A DNA stretch of 48,877 bases, from positions 28,035,670-28,084,546 of the forward strand of contig JBOZIK010000001.1 of assembly GCA_051453625.1 (NCBI GenBank). Direction: 5' to 3'. The position numbers and the translations under genes are program-made. The stretch is from Welwitschia mirabilis. Lineage: Eukaryota > Gnetophyta > Gnetopsida > Welwitschiales. The first letter of the stretch is position 1; each line of letters begins with the position of its first letter. The notes beneath the pieces were generated by a model, which saw only the letters and a program-made list of their open reading frames with translations, had not been told where the DNA came from and ran no database searches. Shown one piece after another: positions 10,531 through 22,866 of this stretch.

Positions 10531-10748
10531 TCTGATAGTTGAAAAAAAAATTGAACTTACAAATGGTATTCAAAATATAAAACCTCTCGATATAATTAAA
10601 TCAAAAGCTAAAAGTCTTAATATTAGCCTTATATAATCATATAAGTTGCATTTTAATTTAATCATTAAATAAAATTACTTAAGTTATTTAGACTATTAAA
10701 TGTTATTCATTCATTAAATGGCACTAGTGATTTAAAACATTTGCAAAT

Positions 10749-11190
10749 GATAAAATAGAATGTGTTTTTGATTGAAAACATCTCATTTTTACCTTAAAGG
10801 GCATGGATTAAACTTAGATCCATGAAACAATGTTTTGGAAGTTACATTCGAGCCTTTTTTACATTTTTAAAGAAAATAAGAATTTAAAACAGTAAACCAA
10901 AATGTTGGAAAATGATAAAACGGACTACATTTTTGACTGGAAACACCTAGGTTTTACCCTTAAGAGTATGGATTAAGCTTAGATCTATGAACATATATTT
11001 TAAAAGTTATTTTCAAGCTTTTTTTAGATTTTTAAAGAAAATAAGAATTTGAAATAGTAAACGAACATTGGAAAATGATAAAATAGACTATGTTTTTGAC
11101 TGGAAATACCTAGGTTTTACCCTAAAGGGTACAGATTAAGCTCATTTTTGTAAAAAATACGATTTAAAAGTTACATTTGATACCTTTAAA
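10749..11190 (-). repeat. Element E: three tandem ~165-bp repeats
   Basis: The units start with GATAAAA at about 10749, 10914 and 11077. Each continues through TTTTGA.TG.AAA, CCTAGGTTTTACC and GGATTAAGCT, then an AT-rich tail. A fourth partial copy follows the gap at 12909. Non-coding. Confidence 0.78.
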
Positions 11191-12808
11191 CTATTATCAA
11201 TCAAAAAGACGGTTGTTGATTTCGATAAGGACAAGAATATGTTTCTTGAGGACGGATGACCTGCTAATGCATAAAAGAAGGAAAAACACTAATATGAAAA
11301 GGCAAACAAGATCACATTGTAGAAGGTAAACACATCTAAGATTTTAAAGAGAAGGCACGTAAGTAAAAATGCAATAAAAGCAACTAAAAGAAATATGGAG
11401 GTTAGGGAGAAATTTGACAATGCGAAAGGGAGAAAAAGGACATGCATAGGCTTATAAGGAAATTAATTATGTGTTGTTGAAAATCATTAATAATACAATG
11501 GAAGTTACATTTTAAATGAGCCATTTCTTTTATTTAATGGGTATCTTCTTAATGTAACGGTACAAGAATAATTGGTAGAAAGAAATATTGTTATTACGAT
11601 TTTGTAACTTTCCCTTTATCTAACATCCACTTTCTAATATGAATGCCCCTAATTGTTGCCATAGATCTTTACTTAATGCTCTTATTTATTCTAGCTTTTA
11701 ACTTATTAATATTAAATTAATTTTAATAGGTCTTCTAATCTCATAATTTTGAATTAACCTTAGGAGGACTAAATTAATTTCTAATACAAATGGCTTCAAA
11801 TTTTGAGAAAGAAGGAAAAGTCACATGTCCATTAAAATGAATTTACTAATAAAAAATTTCCAAATAAAATATAATAATAATGCAAAAATTTAAGTCTACT
11901 CCAAAAAGATACCCAAAAATCCACAATCATTCAATTTGATATCCATTATAATATTTCATAATACATGGACAAGATTCAAGATAAATTTCATTAGATAAGA
12001 ACTAGAAGATTTGATCTTCAAATAATAAGTTTTACATGCATTATAGAATTTTAAGTAACTTTAAATATTACAAGCCACATACTCATGAATAAACAAAATC
12101 TCTCTCACATAAAAATAATAGTTAACATAATGACTGTTCATGTGTTTCAAGTAATTAACTCCAATAGCCCAATGAGATACAATAATCAGGAAATTTTTCT
12201 ACCATTATGGATCTAATGATCTATCATGAACTCATGTCATCTCAGTAATTAGACTCTAGATTTATCACCTGTCACAAAAAGATTTGGAATGAGAACTATG
12301 AAATTCTCACAGCTCCCAGTATGGCCCAGGCAAGGATAGGTATTTTGGCAAGATACTTTAAGAATCAAGTCAATAAAGAAAAGTTCAAGGCTTATGAACA
12401 AGAATATCAAATATAATATATATAATCATCATTAACTTCACTGCCTTGTTCGGCGATCTGTGAAGCCCACTACCTTATTTGGGAATATGTGATTCTCATA
12501 TAGTATTTAACTTCACTACCTTATTTAGCGATCTGTGAAGCCCACTGCCTCAGTCGGTAATCTGTTGTACTTATATGCATATACAAAATCTTAATCATCA
12601 TTAATTTCACTGCCTCATTCTACGATCTGTGAAGCCCACTGCCTCATTCGGTGATCTGTGATAATATAATATCCCCACTGCTTCATTCGGCGATCTATGG
12701 GATTCTTTCTTCACTGCCTCATTCGGTGATCTGTGAAGTCCACTGCCTTGTTCGATGATCTATGAAAAATTCATAACCATAGGTCCAACAAGATGTTATC
12801 ACGAAACT
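11111..12808 (-). repeat. Element E: large repeat, copy 1
   Basis: This is AT-rich, non-coding LTR-body sequence. It is homologous to 12909-14850 over its whole length (shared blocks include GAATATGTTTCTTGAGGA, GAGAAGGCACGTAAG and AATATGGAGGTTAGGGAG). It contains the first minisatellite and ends in a 100-N gap. Confidence 0.72.
12440..12770 (-). repeat. Element E: minisatellite, array 1
   Basis: About nine imperfect units of 27-45 bases share the core CACTGCCTCATTCGGCGATC followed by TGTGAAGCC. Some units are spaced by AT-rich inserts. The CpG in TTCGGCG is kept in several units, although the window is otherwise poor in CpG. LTR U3 regions often carry enhancer-like repeats; that role here is inference. 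Confidence 0.8.
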
Positions 12809-12908
12809 NNNNNNNNNNNNNNNNNNNNNNNNNNNNNNNNNNNNNNNNNNNNNNNNNNNNNNNNNNNNNNNNNNNNNNNNNNNNNNNNNNNNNNNNNNNN
12901 NNNNNNNN

Positions 12909-14607
12909 TAGGTTTTACCTTAAAGGGTATGGATTAAGCTCATTTTTATAAAAATACTTTTTAAAAGTTACATTTTGAGATATTTAAACTTGTATCAAAT
13001 AAAAGATGGCTACTAATTTCAATAAGGAGAAGAATATGTTTCTTGAGGAGAGACAACTAGTTGATGCACAAGAGAAAGAAAAACATTGAGATGAGAATGC
13101 ATTAAAAAAAGAGGAAGATAATGTGCAAATAAGATTACATTACAAAAGGTAACCATATCTGAGATTTTATGGAGAAGGCACGTAAGAAAAAATGTAATAA
13201 AAGCAGCTAAGAGAAATATGGAGGTTAGGGAGAAATTTGATTATGTGGAAGGGAGGAAAAGAACACACATAGACTTATAAGGAAATTAATCATGCGTTGC
13301 TGAAAATAATTAATAATACAATGTCAGATATATTTTAAATGAGCTTTTTCTTTTATTTAATTAGTGTNNNNNNNNNNNNNNNNNNNNNNNNNNNNNNNNN
13401 NNNNNNNNNNNNNNNNNNNNNNNNNNNNNNNNNNNNNNNNNNNNNNNNNNNNNNNNNNNNNNNNNNNNNNNNNNNNNNNNNNNNNNNNNNTTTACTTAAT
13501 GCTCTTATTTATTCTATCTTTTGACTTATTAATATTAAATTAATTTTAATGGGTCTTCTATCCTCATAATTTTTAATTAACCTTAGGAGGACTAAATTAA
13601 CTCCTAACACAAATGCTTTCAAATTTTCAGGAAGGAGGGAAAGTCACATGCCCATTAAAATAAATTTACTAATAAAAATTTCTAAATAAAATATAATAAT
13701 AATGCACATATTTAGGTCTATCCCAAGAATTAACAATCTTTTCATTCGATATCTAATAAAATATTTCATAAATATATGGGTAAAGATTTAATATTTTAAT
13801 AACTTCATCATATAATAACCAAAAAGTATGACCTCCAATAAACAATTTTTATCTTAAGAAAGAAAATCATCATTCCTTAAGATCATAAAATTTCTCAGTA
13901 TACTTCAAGTATTGAAAGCCACATTCTTATGAATATATAGAATCTGTCTCTTATCAAAATAACAATTTACATANNNNNNNNNNNNNNNNNNNNNNNNNNN
14001 NNNNNNNNNNNNNNNNNNNNNNNNNNNNNNNNNNNNNNNNNNNNNNNNNNNNNNNNNNNNNNNNNNNNNNNNNAAATATTTCATAAACACATGGGCAAAG
14101 ATTCAATATTTTAACAATTTCATCATATAATAATCGAAAAGTATGACCTCTAATAAATAATTTTTATTTTAAGAAGGAAAATAATCTTTCCATAAAATTT
14201 CTAAGTAAACTTCAAGTATTACAAGTTACATTCTTATGAATATATAGAATCTGTCTCTCATCAAAATAACAATTTACATAATGACTATTTATAAGTTTAA
14301 GTAATTAACTATAATAGCTCAATGAGATACAATAATCAGAATATTTTTCCACCATTATAGATCCAACGATCCATTATAATTTCATGCCATCTTAGTAATT
14401 AGACTCCAGATTTACCAACTATCATAAAAAAAATATGGAATGAGAACTGTGAAAATCTCACAGCTCCCAGTATGACCTAGGCAAGAATGGATGTTTTGAT
14501 AAGATACTTCAAGGATCAAGATAACAAGGAAAAGTTCAAGACTTTCAAGAAATCCAAAACATTCACGAATAATGAACTCATGGTTATGAACGAGAATATC
14601 AATCATA

Positions 14608-14638
<31 letters not shown>

Positions 14639-15219
14639 TCATTAACTTCACTGCCTCTTTTGATGATCTGTGAAGACCACTACCTCATTCAGCGATCTGT
14701 GGTAATATAATATCTCCACTGCCTTGTTTGGCGATCTGTGGGATTCTCTCTTCACTACCTCGTTCGGCGATCTGTAAACTCCACTACCTCATTTGGAGAT
14801 CTATGGAAAATCCATAACCATAAGTCCAACAAGATGATATCATAAAATTAAAATAGGTTTTACCACAACATAGTACCTCAAATATAGATTTTATTTACAG
14901 AATGACAAGTTAATACAATAGGGATTAATCATAATTTTCATCTCATACCATGAAAGATAATTTCAGATATCAAGAAAAGAGAATAATAAAGATAAGATAT
15001 ATATTAGCATAAAGTTTATTTTATTCAAACATCACATAATTTATCATTACACATACAGGAATATGAATATGCTTCGATCTCGGTAACAAATGCATAAGCA
15101 AAGATAATCAAGAAACTATAAAAGTATGGGATCATATATAACATAATAATTTCAAATAGAATGCATAAGAAAGGACCATTATAAAAGCAAGAAGGTAAGG
15201 AATCATACTGATTTTCAAG
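12909..15219 (-). repeat. Element E: large repeat, copy 2, and right part
   Basis: This repeats the content of copy 1 up to about 14850, then continues into unique AT-rich sequence until the 961-N gap. Within it, 13760-13973 and 14074-14285 are near-duplicates on the two sides of a 100-N gap (shared GACCTC, AATATATAGAATCTGTCTC and AAAATAACAATTTACATA). A TA microsatellite is at about 14608-14636. No coding signal. Confidence 0.65.
14649..14810 (-). repeat. Element E: minisatellite, array 2
   Basis: Five units have the same core as at 12440-12770 (CACTGCC, then a CATTCGGCG-like stretch, then ATCTGTG). The position matches the second copy of the large repeat. Confidence 0.78.
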
Positions 15220-16271
15220 NNNNNNNNNNNNNNNNNNNNNNNNNNNNNNNNNNNNNNNNNNNNNNNNNNNNNNNNNNNNNNNNNNNNNNNNNNNNNNNNN
15301 NNNNNNNNNNNNNNNNNNNNNNNNNNNNNNNNNNNNNNNNNNNNNNNNNNNNNNNNNNNNNNNNNNNNNNNNNNNNNNNNNNNNNNNNNNNNNNNNNNNN
15401 NNNNNNNNNNNNNNNNNNNNNNNNNNNNNNNNNNNNNNNNNNNNNNNNNNNNNNNNNNNNNNNNNNNNNNNNNNNNNNNNNNNNNNNNNNNNNNNNNNNN
15501 NNNNNNNNNNNNNNNNNNNNNNNNNNNNNNNNNNNNNNNNNNNNNNNNNNNNNNNNNNNNNNNNNNNNNNNNNNNNNNNNNNNNNNNNNNNNNNNNNNNN
15601 NNNNNNNNNNNNNNNNNNNNNNNNNNNNNNNNNNNNNNNNNNNNNNNNNNNNNNNNNNNNNNNNNNNNNNNNNNNNNNNNNNNNNNNNNNNNNNNNNNNN
15701 NNNNNNNNNNNNNNNNNNNNNNNNNNNNNNNNNNNNNNNNNNNNNNNNNNNNNNNNNNNNNNNNNNNNNNNNNNNNNNNNNNNNNNNNNNNNNNNNNNNN
15801 NNNNNNNNNNNNNNNNNNNNNNNNNNNNNNNNNNNNNNNNNNNNNNNNNNNNNNNNNNNNNNNNNNNNNNNNNNNNNNNNNNNNNNNNNNNNNNNNNNNN
15901 NNNNNNNNNNNNNNNNNNNNNNNNNNNNNNNNNNNNNNNNNNNNNNNNNNNNNNNNNNNNNNNNNNNNNNNNNNNNNNNNNNNNNNNNNNNNNNNNNNNN
16001 NNNNNNNNNNNNNNNNNNNNNNNNNNNNNNNNNNNNNNNNNNNNNNNNNNNNNNNNNNNNNNNNNNNNNNNNNNNNNNNNNNNNNNNNNNNNNNNNNNNN
16101 NNNNNNNNNNNNNNNNNNNNNNNNNNNNNNNNNNNNNNNNNNNNNNNNNNNNNNNNNNNNNNNNNNNNNNNNNNNNNNNNGGGGTTTCAAGTAATTCAAT
16201 ATTTTTCAAATATTTCATTAAACATAAACCTGCAAATTTATAAGAAAAGCAAAAAAAATGTGGACGTGACA

Positions 16272-18110
16272 GAATAAATGTCATACACATACAAAAAAAT
16301 AAAATAAAATGTAATAATGATAACTTCGAAAATGATAATGTGCATGCATAATATGAGATAATGATATTGAACTAATGTGATAACTTAAGTAGTTCTAATC
16401 TAAAAAGAATGATGTGTCTAAGTTTATTAATATAATAAATGAAGGTCAAAGTACAAGACTAAATACAACATTTATTTTTCCCCTTAATGATCTGAAATAT
16501 AGCTATAAGAAAACTCTATGAGTATGTTACTATTCTTCTGTAAGATAAAGTCCATGAATTTTATTCAAATATCATGAAATCATATCCAAACAACTCATCA
16601 TAGATATGTATCATAAAAGATCAAAACATTATCCTTATAAATTTTAAAAATTTTTATACAATATCATAGAAGAATGGTCAAAAGATGTCCCCTTATAGGT
16701 AAAGCAAGCTATTCTAATTTACATCAAATGAAAAGAATATGTATCATCTTAACTATTGTGGGAACAACATGTAGAAGATGATAGAGATCAGATGAGGTGT
16801 TTAAAAAAGAAGAAGAAAATAGGGGAAAAAACTAAAAGTAAGCAAACACATGAAAAATAGCAGAAAAGTAGAAGAAAAGGTAAAGAACAAATAAATATTC
16901 TAAAAATATGATCATGATGGAAGAAGACTCATGGAGAAAGGGTATGAAATAGAGAAAAATGCACTAAGTAAAAAGAAGCAATGCTCAAAAACTCCACAAA
17001 TGTTCCCAAAATCATGAAAATAAGAAGAAATAGAACTCATCAGATCATGGTGATTTGTTAAAAATAAAAATAACAATCCTTCATAGAACTATAAATGAAG
17101 CTTAATAAGAAACTACAAAATAATTAGATCAACAACATTATGCAAAAAAAGTATAGGAAATGACTTTAAAAAATCCAATAAAACATCCAAAGAAAAATAA
17201 AATAAAAATGGACAACTAGAAACATAAATAATATTGCTTATTTACTTTAAATTCTAACCTAACAAATTCCCTTAGTAACAATCATAAAATCACTTAATGA
17301 AAAATGCATGGCAGTATGTAAAAAATTATAAGATACCACTTAAATAGGAAATGATTAATGTCATCAAATAATGAATAATGAGATAAAAAGCTATTAAAAC
17401 ATGAACTTATAAGTTATCATATTGAAATAACACTAGAATTTAAAAAAGTAGAGTGATTATGTGGAACTACTATAAATAAATAAAATAAGTCTAAAAAATA
17501 AGCAATACCTCTAATGATATTAAAGAAATCGCTAATCTTATATATTCTAAGTAAAATTTTATTCTACCATGATAAGAAGAGTGCAACCACTATTAGAAGA
17601 GTAAGAACCCATACAACATGGTAAATTAGCCACCTAGTGGAGTTCTCACAACTATCATATTACACTACTAAAGGCCCCTCTTAAGAAAATTTGCCCTGTT
17701 ACACTTGTAATAGGATATCATGATGACCATGTTTTGTAGATATAATATGAAAGAGAATGATCTTGATTTCTTTTTCTCTTTTTCTTTTTAATAAGTAAAA
17801 AGAGTCCACATGACTAAGTACTTGTAAGGATAAAAGTAAAGTAATGAGATGAGTAATGAGTAAGAACATGCAAAAACAACTAATTACTCACATCATTAAA
17901 AGAGAACAAAAGACATAAGACATCTTCCTTCAAAATGAAGTTCATAGACATACGAATGTCTTAAGATTAAATGAATTCAATCTTATCATTTAAAATGCCT
18001 AAGTAAAATATTACTAATCATGGAAACTTCATAAAGTAAACATATAAGTTAAGTTAAATGTATTTTAAGTAAGAACATTATGTTTACATAAGGAATGAGT
18101 TAAGAATGAA
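16272..18110 (-). other. Element C: post-pol (3') region, continued
   Basis: This AT-rich, non-coding region resumes after the TSD GAATA. It aligns with B 20740-22168 and, from about 16960 to 17740, with G 48049-48877. It corresponds to the long region between pol and the 3' LTR that in Athila elements can hold an env-like frame. I see no recognisable frame here. A conserved end block runs at about 17480-17740 (CTAAAGGCCCCTCTTAAG and neighbours). Confidence 0.7.
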
Positions 18111-19243
18111 TTTATATAATGGTAAGAAAAAGGTCCTTCTCATTACAAGAGGCCTCCAAGACAAGTGCTTTTATCATGTTCAAGATTTGACGAGAAGATG
18201 ACTCATAAATTTTTAACCTTTGTCCATTAACTTTTTGAATTTTTCTAGTGTTTAGATCAAACATTTCAACTGAGCCATTTGAATGTACTTTTTCTATAAT
18301 ATAAGGACTTAATTATTTAGAAGTTAACTTGTTTTGTAAAAGGTGTACTCTAGTATTATATAAAAGAACAAATTAATGAGGTTTATATTACTTATGAATA
18401 AACTTTTAGTCATGTTTGAACTTGGCTTTGGATTTATGAATGAGTTAACAATGTATAGCATAAGTACATTTTTCATCTAAATGGTCAAGTTGAGCTAACA
18501 AGTTCTAAGATATTTATCAAAGTCTATAAGGTTAAGTTAATGGATGAATTGATAGGAATTATAGCAAACATTAACTAACAAGACACAAACTTTTTCATAC
18601 ACAATCTCATATGGTGATAAACGTAGAGAGTTATGTCAAGTAATATAGTAAGCCCAAATAACATCATTATGTTCATAAGACCATGTTTTTATTTTAATAG
18701 AGACTAATTTTTTAAGCATCTTTTTAATTTCTCTATTTTCATTTTTGGATTATTCATTAGTTTAAAGATGATAAGCACATGCAATTCTATCTTCAATACC
18801 AATGGATAAAAGAAGTTTTCAAATAAGGTGATTAATGTTGAGGTGGAACAAAATTACAAATGCTTTAAACATCATTGTTATTAGTAGGAACATCTTCAAC
18901 TCACTTAATAACATAATCAATAGCCACTAAGATGTAATTTTTATCATGAAAAGGTGGTTTAATCGGGCCTATAAAGTTAATTCCCCAATAATCAAAAGGT
19001 TCACATTCAAGTATAGGTTTAAGAGGCATATCTTGAAAACTAGTTAGGATACCGTAACATTAACATGCATCACACCTTTTAGCAAAGTTAAATGAATATT
19101 TAAAAAAGGTAGGCTAATAAAAACCATAGTAAAAAATTTTTATTACAGTCTTTTATCCACTAAAGTATTCCCCACATACCCCACTATAGAAAAGTTTTAG
19201 GAATTTTAGGCTTTTCATCTTAGGCACATACTTATGGATGATT
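18111..19243 (-). pseudogene. Element C: integrase
   Basis: Read on the minus strand from 19243: zinc-binding domain remnants ending in FAKRCDACQCYG (CxxC kept, upstream His positions lost), then the core start EPFDYWGINFIGPIKPPF with the first catalytic Asp read as Asn, and YILVAIDYVIKWVE. The catalytic Asp/Glu region lies near 18750-18850. A GPY/F-like C-terminal module follows: QNKLTSK, SPYIIEKVHSNGSVEMFD and KVNGQRLKIY at about 18180-18360. No chromodomain is seen, as expected for Athila. Stops and frameshifts are present. The upstream pol continues at 31318, beyond element B. Confidence 0.86.
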
Positions 19244-19248
19244 TGGTT

Positions 19249-20492
19249 TGTTGTGATGTAAATTTATGTAATCCTAAATTTCTTTAGGTAAAATTGAAAA
19301 TCAAATAACTTATAGAAAAACACAAACTAGTATAAATGGGAGTTCACCCAGATGTTGTAATTCCAATGAAGGCACTAGTCTTAGAGTTAGAGAATTGATT
19401 TCCAAAGCTCTTTTTATTATTTTATATTTTAATAATTAAAAGAAAATAAAGTAAATGCAATGCAATATAAATGAATATAAAATGCAAATAGAAATGGAAG
19501 GAATTTTATTTCGTTTATAATTCTTTTATCACATGAACTAGCTCTTTATAATTCAGATAGATTAAGAAGAGTACTCAACTTATTCTTAATAAACATGAAC
19601 TATGAGATATATCAAGTAGAATAAGGAATGCAATGTAAAATGTAAATGGAATAATAATGCAATCTAATACTAACTAAAGTCAAACTTAATAAAGATTGCC
19701 TTTATGATCTAAATAAATTATAGAACTATCACTTAACTATGACCAACTTAAACTATAAGAGATATAAATAGAATTGAAATGAAAAGAGTAATTGTATTAA
19801 TTTCAAAGAACATTATATCCACTTACAATAAAATAGTAGCACCTCAATGAAAGAGACTCAACGTAACACTAAGGGAACTTCTTTTTGTAGCTACTAGATA
19901 GATCTTTTATCCTTTAATCTTTTATCATAAGCATATCAGATACTAAAAATGGAAATAGAAATGAAAGAGGGGAAGGATATTTATAGTTTTAAATTAAGGT
20001 TCTAGAAAATCAACCCTAGAAATTAGAAAAGAAACCCTAATAGCCCAAATGGATTACTTAATCCCATTACAAAGATAATTCTTTCTAATAAGAGAAAAAT
20101 AGTTATCATTCTAATTATTGTGGGAATGACAGAGGGGATATTACCTTATGTTAAAAGGTACTTCATAAGCTTCATGCTCTATTTTTAAGCCCACAGTATT
20201 TGTTCATGTTAGCAGTGTTGCCATCCTATCTATCATGGGAATGACAGAGGGATGATAGGATTTCTTATCTTAAATCTCAAAGGTAAGTTAGTCTTTTGCA
20301 TGATGAATCCTTTTTTAAGTATGCAGTCTCAGAATAAGCCTAAGAAACCTTTAAATATGCTAATAATAGCATGTTTTATTAATCATCTTGTCATATCTCC
20401 ATGATCATCAGTATTATATCCAAACTTATATAAATGTCTTACAAAAGCACTTAAAATACACCTTCAAATTCCTATAAATTGGCATTATAACA
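19249..20492 (-). repeat. Element B: 3' LTR
   Basis: 1244 bp, TGTTG...ATAACA. It includes two family palindromes (about 20107-20140 and 20221-20259) and the shared GAGACTCAAC...CACTAAGG block near 19850-19875. On the plus strand it is followed by a pyrimidine-rich stretch, a degraded polypurine tract on the coding strand. Confidence 0.88.
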
Positions 20493-22168
20493 TAGTTTTC
20501 TACTTATCCTTATCAGTCCCTAATAAAGCGAGTGATCAACTATATTATGAACCAATTTGACTAAGATAAAGTGATACTAAAAAGATGTAAATTAAGTTTA
20601 ATTAAATCATGTAAGAATAGATATCAAAAATAGATTAACTAATACAAATGCTCAAAATATTCCTAAGCCTTCTACTTAAGCATGCCAGTAGAGAATAAAT
20701 GAATGTTATAACCATACAAAAATCATAAAAATGTAACATTGATAGCTCATGAAATGATGATGTATATGTATATTACAAAAATAGTGATAATGCACTGATG
20801 TGATAGAATGAAGTAGTGCTAATCTCAAACGAGTGATGTATTTAAGTTTATTAGTTTAATTCATAAGGATAAAGGATAAGAGTAAATATAGTATTCTTTT
20901 TAGATGATTGGAAACATAGCTATAAGAAAGCTCTCAGCATGTGCTACTATAATCCTACAAGATAAATTCTAGAATTTATTCAATTAACATGAAAAGTAAA
21001 CCAAACAACCCCTTATATAAATGTAAGATAAAAGCTTAAAATATGATCCTTTTGTATTTTCTAAAATTTGTGCTCAAAATCATAGAATAAAGGTCAAAAA
21101 GATGTCCTGTTCTCCCCTCCTACCACCCTCCCATAGAAGAAGCAAGATGTCTTGAATTATAGTGAAGATAAAGGATGAGTGTTGTCCTATTTGTTATGGG
21201 GATGATATACCTAGGATGACAGTGATCAAATAGGATAGAAAATATAAATTAGAAAAATTTAAAAAATAGACAAACAAATAAAAAAAAGAAGAAAAGTAGA
21301 AAGAATATGTAAAATAAAGAAATAGCATAAAAAACCATGCCCATGTGGAGAGGGATGCATGGAATAAAATTTGAAAAGAGAGAAAAATGCACTAAGTATA
21401 AATAAACAATTCTCATAGATCCACAAATGTACCCAAAATGCATGGAAAAATAAAAATTGAAACTTATCAAACCATTAAGATCTATTAAAAATTAATATGC
21501 TATATAAACTAGGAAAATGCATCAATAGAAAACTAGAAAATGATTAGATCCATAATATTATGTTAAGAAAAATGTATAAAATGACTTTAAAAAATCTAAT
21601 GAAACAGCTAAAGAAGAACAAAATGAAAATAAAAAACCAGGAACATAAAGAAGATTTCTCTCTTACTAAATTCTAACCTAACAAATTCCTTAGGAAATAA
21701 TTATAAAATCATTTGATGAAAGATGCATGACATTACATAGAAACTATAAAATACCACTCAATGGGGTAATGATTATAATAATGTCAAGTATGTCTAATGT
21801 TATCAAATAATAAATGATAAGATAAAAAGCTATTTTAAAAAAGAACTTACAATCTAACATATCAACACAACACTAGAATATAAAAAGTAGAGTGATCATG
21901 TTAAAGTATTCTAAATCAATAAAATGAATCTAGAAAACAAGCAATGCCTCCGATAACACCAAGGAAATTACTTATTTCATAGACTCAAAGTGTAATTTAT
22001 TCTACCACAATGAGGGGACTGAAACCACTATTAAAAGAGTAAGGACTTACACAACATGGCTAGCTAACCCCTTAGTGGATTTTTCATAGCTATCATATTA
22101 CACTATTAAAGGCCCCTCTAGGGAATATTGTTCCCAATGCACTTGTAATAGGACATTATGGTAACCAT
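20493..22168 (-). other. Element B: post-pol (3') region
   Basis: This 1676-bp region between the 3' LTR and the N gap before integrase is AT-rich, with one diverged palindrome copy (about 21184-21222). It aligns with the C post-pol region almost base for base in length (C: 208 + about 1469). No env-like frame is visible. The open stretch on the minus strand at 21249-21470 is low complexity (Phe/Leu-rich) and has no homologous frame in C. Confidence 0.72.
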
Positions 22169-22866
22169 NNNNNNNNNNNNNNNNNNNNNNNNNNNNNNNN
22201 NNNNNNNNNNNNNNNNNNNNNNNNNNNNNNNNNNNNNNNNNNNNNNNNNNNNNNNNNNNNNNNNNNNNNNNNNNNNNNNNNNNNNNNNNNNNNNNNNNNN
22301 NNNNNNNNNNNNNNNNNNNNNNNNNNNNNNNNNNNNNNNNNNNNNNNNNNNNNNNNNNNNNNNNNNNNNNNNNNNNNNNNNNNNNNNNNNNNNNNNNNNN
22401 NNNNNNNNNNNNNNNNNNNNNNNNNNNNNNNNNNNNNNNNNNNNNNNNNNNNNNNNNNNNNNNNNNNNNNNNNNNNNNNNNNNNNNNNNNNNNNNNNNNN
22501 NNNNNNNNNNNNNNNNNNNNNNNNNNNNNNNNNNNNNNNNNNNNNNNNNNNNNNNNNNNNNNNNNNNNNNNNNNNNNNNNNNNNNNNNNNNNNNNNNNNN
22601 NNNNNNNNNNNNNNNNNNNNNNNNNNNNNNNNNNNNNNNNNNNNNNNNNNNNNNNNNNNNNNNNNNNNNNNNNNNNNNNNNNNNNNNNNNNNNNNNNNNN
22701 NNNNNNNNNNNNNNNNNNNNNNNNNNNNNNNNNNNNNNNNNNNNNNNNNNNNNNNNNNNNNNNNNNNNNNNNNNNNNNNNNNNNNNNNNNNNNNNNNNNN
22801 NNNNNNNNNNNNNNNNNNNNNNNNNNNNNNNNNNNNNNNNNNNNNNNNNNNNNNNNNNNNNNNNNN
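22169..22866. other. N gap in integrase C-terminus of B
   Basis: 698 unknown bases. By comparison with C (17740 to about 18420) the missing sequence should be the integrase tail plus the start of the post-pol region, about 660-680 bases, so this gap size is plausible. Confidence 0.9.

Larger units (their letters stand above)
10143..16271 (-). mobile_element. Element E: 6.1-kb non-coding LTR-type insertion
   Basis: E starts TGTAACATCC at 10143 and ends GACGTGACA at 16271. It is flanked by an exact 5-bp TSD, GAATA (10138-10142 and 16272-16276). TG...CA ends and a 5-bp TSD are diagnostic of LTR retrotransposition, and the flanks join into a continuous post-pol region of C. No coding domain is visible. 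The left edge carries repeated initiator-Met-type PBS complements. The inside has 165-bp repeats, a minisatellite, and a large segment present twice across a 100-N gap. It may be a giant or chimeric solo LTR, or a non-autonomous large retrotransposon derivative. N gaps: 12809-12908, 13368-13490, 13974-14073, 15220-16180. Confidence 0.75.

Noticed and set aside
12440-12770. CRISPR-like repeat array
   Set aside because: Units are imperfect, nearly contiguous and lie inside a plant LTR element; there are no unique spacers.
14608-14636. TA dinucleotide repeat as a functional element
   Set aside because: Ordinary microsatellite without supporting context.
15025-16290. Long minus-strand frames of 355 and 421 residues
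   Set aside because: They consist almost wholly of the 961-N gap; no readable protein. The same applies to frames over 22098-22919, 30193-30858, 41547-42038 and 47082-47813.
21249-21470. Possible env-like transmembrane frame in B (Phe-rich, hydrophobic)
   Set aside because: Low-complexity A/T tract on the other strand; the homologous region of C has no equivalent frame.
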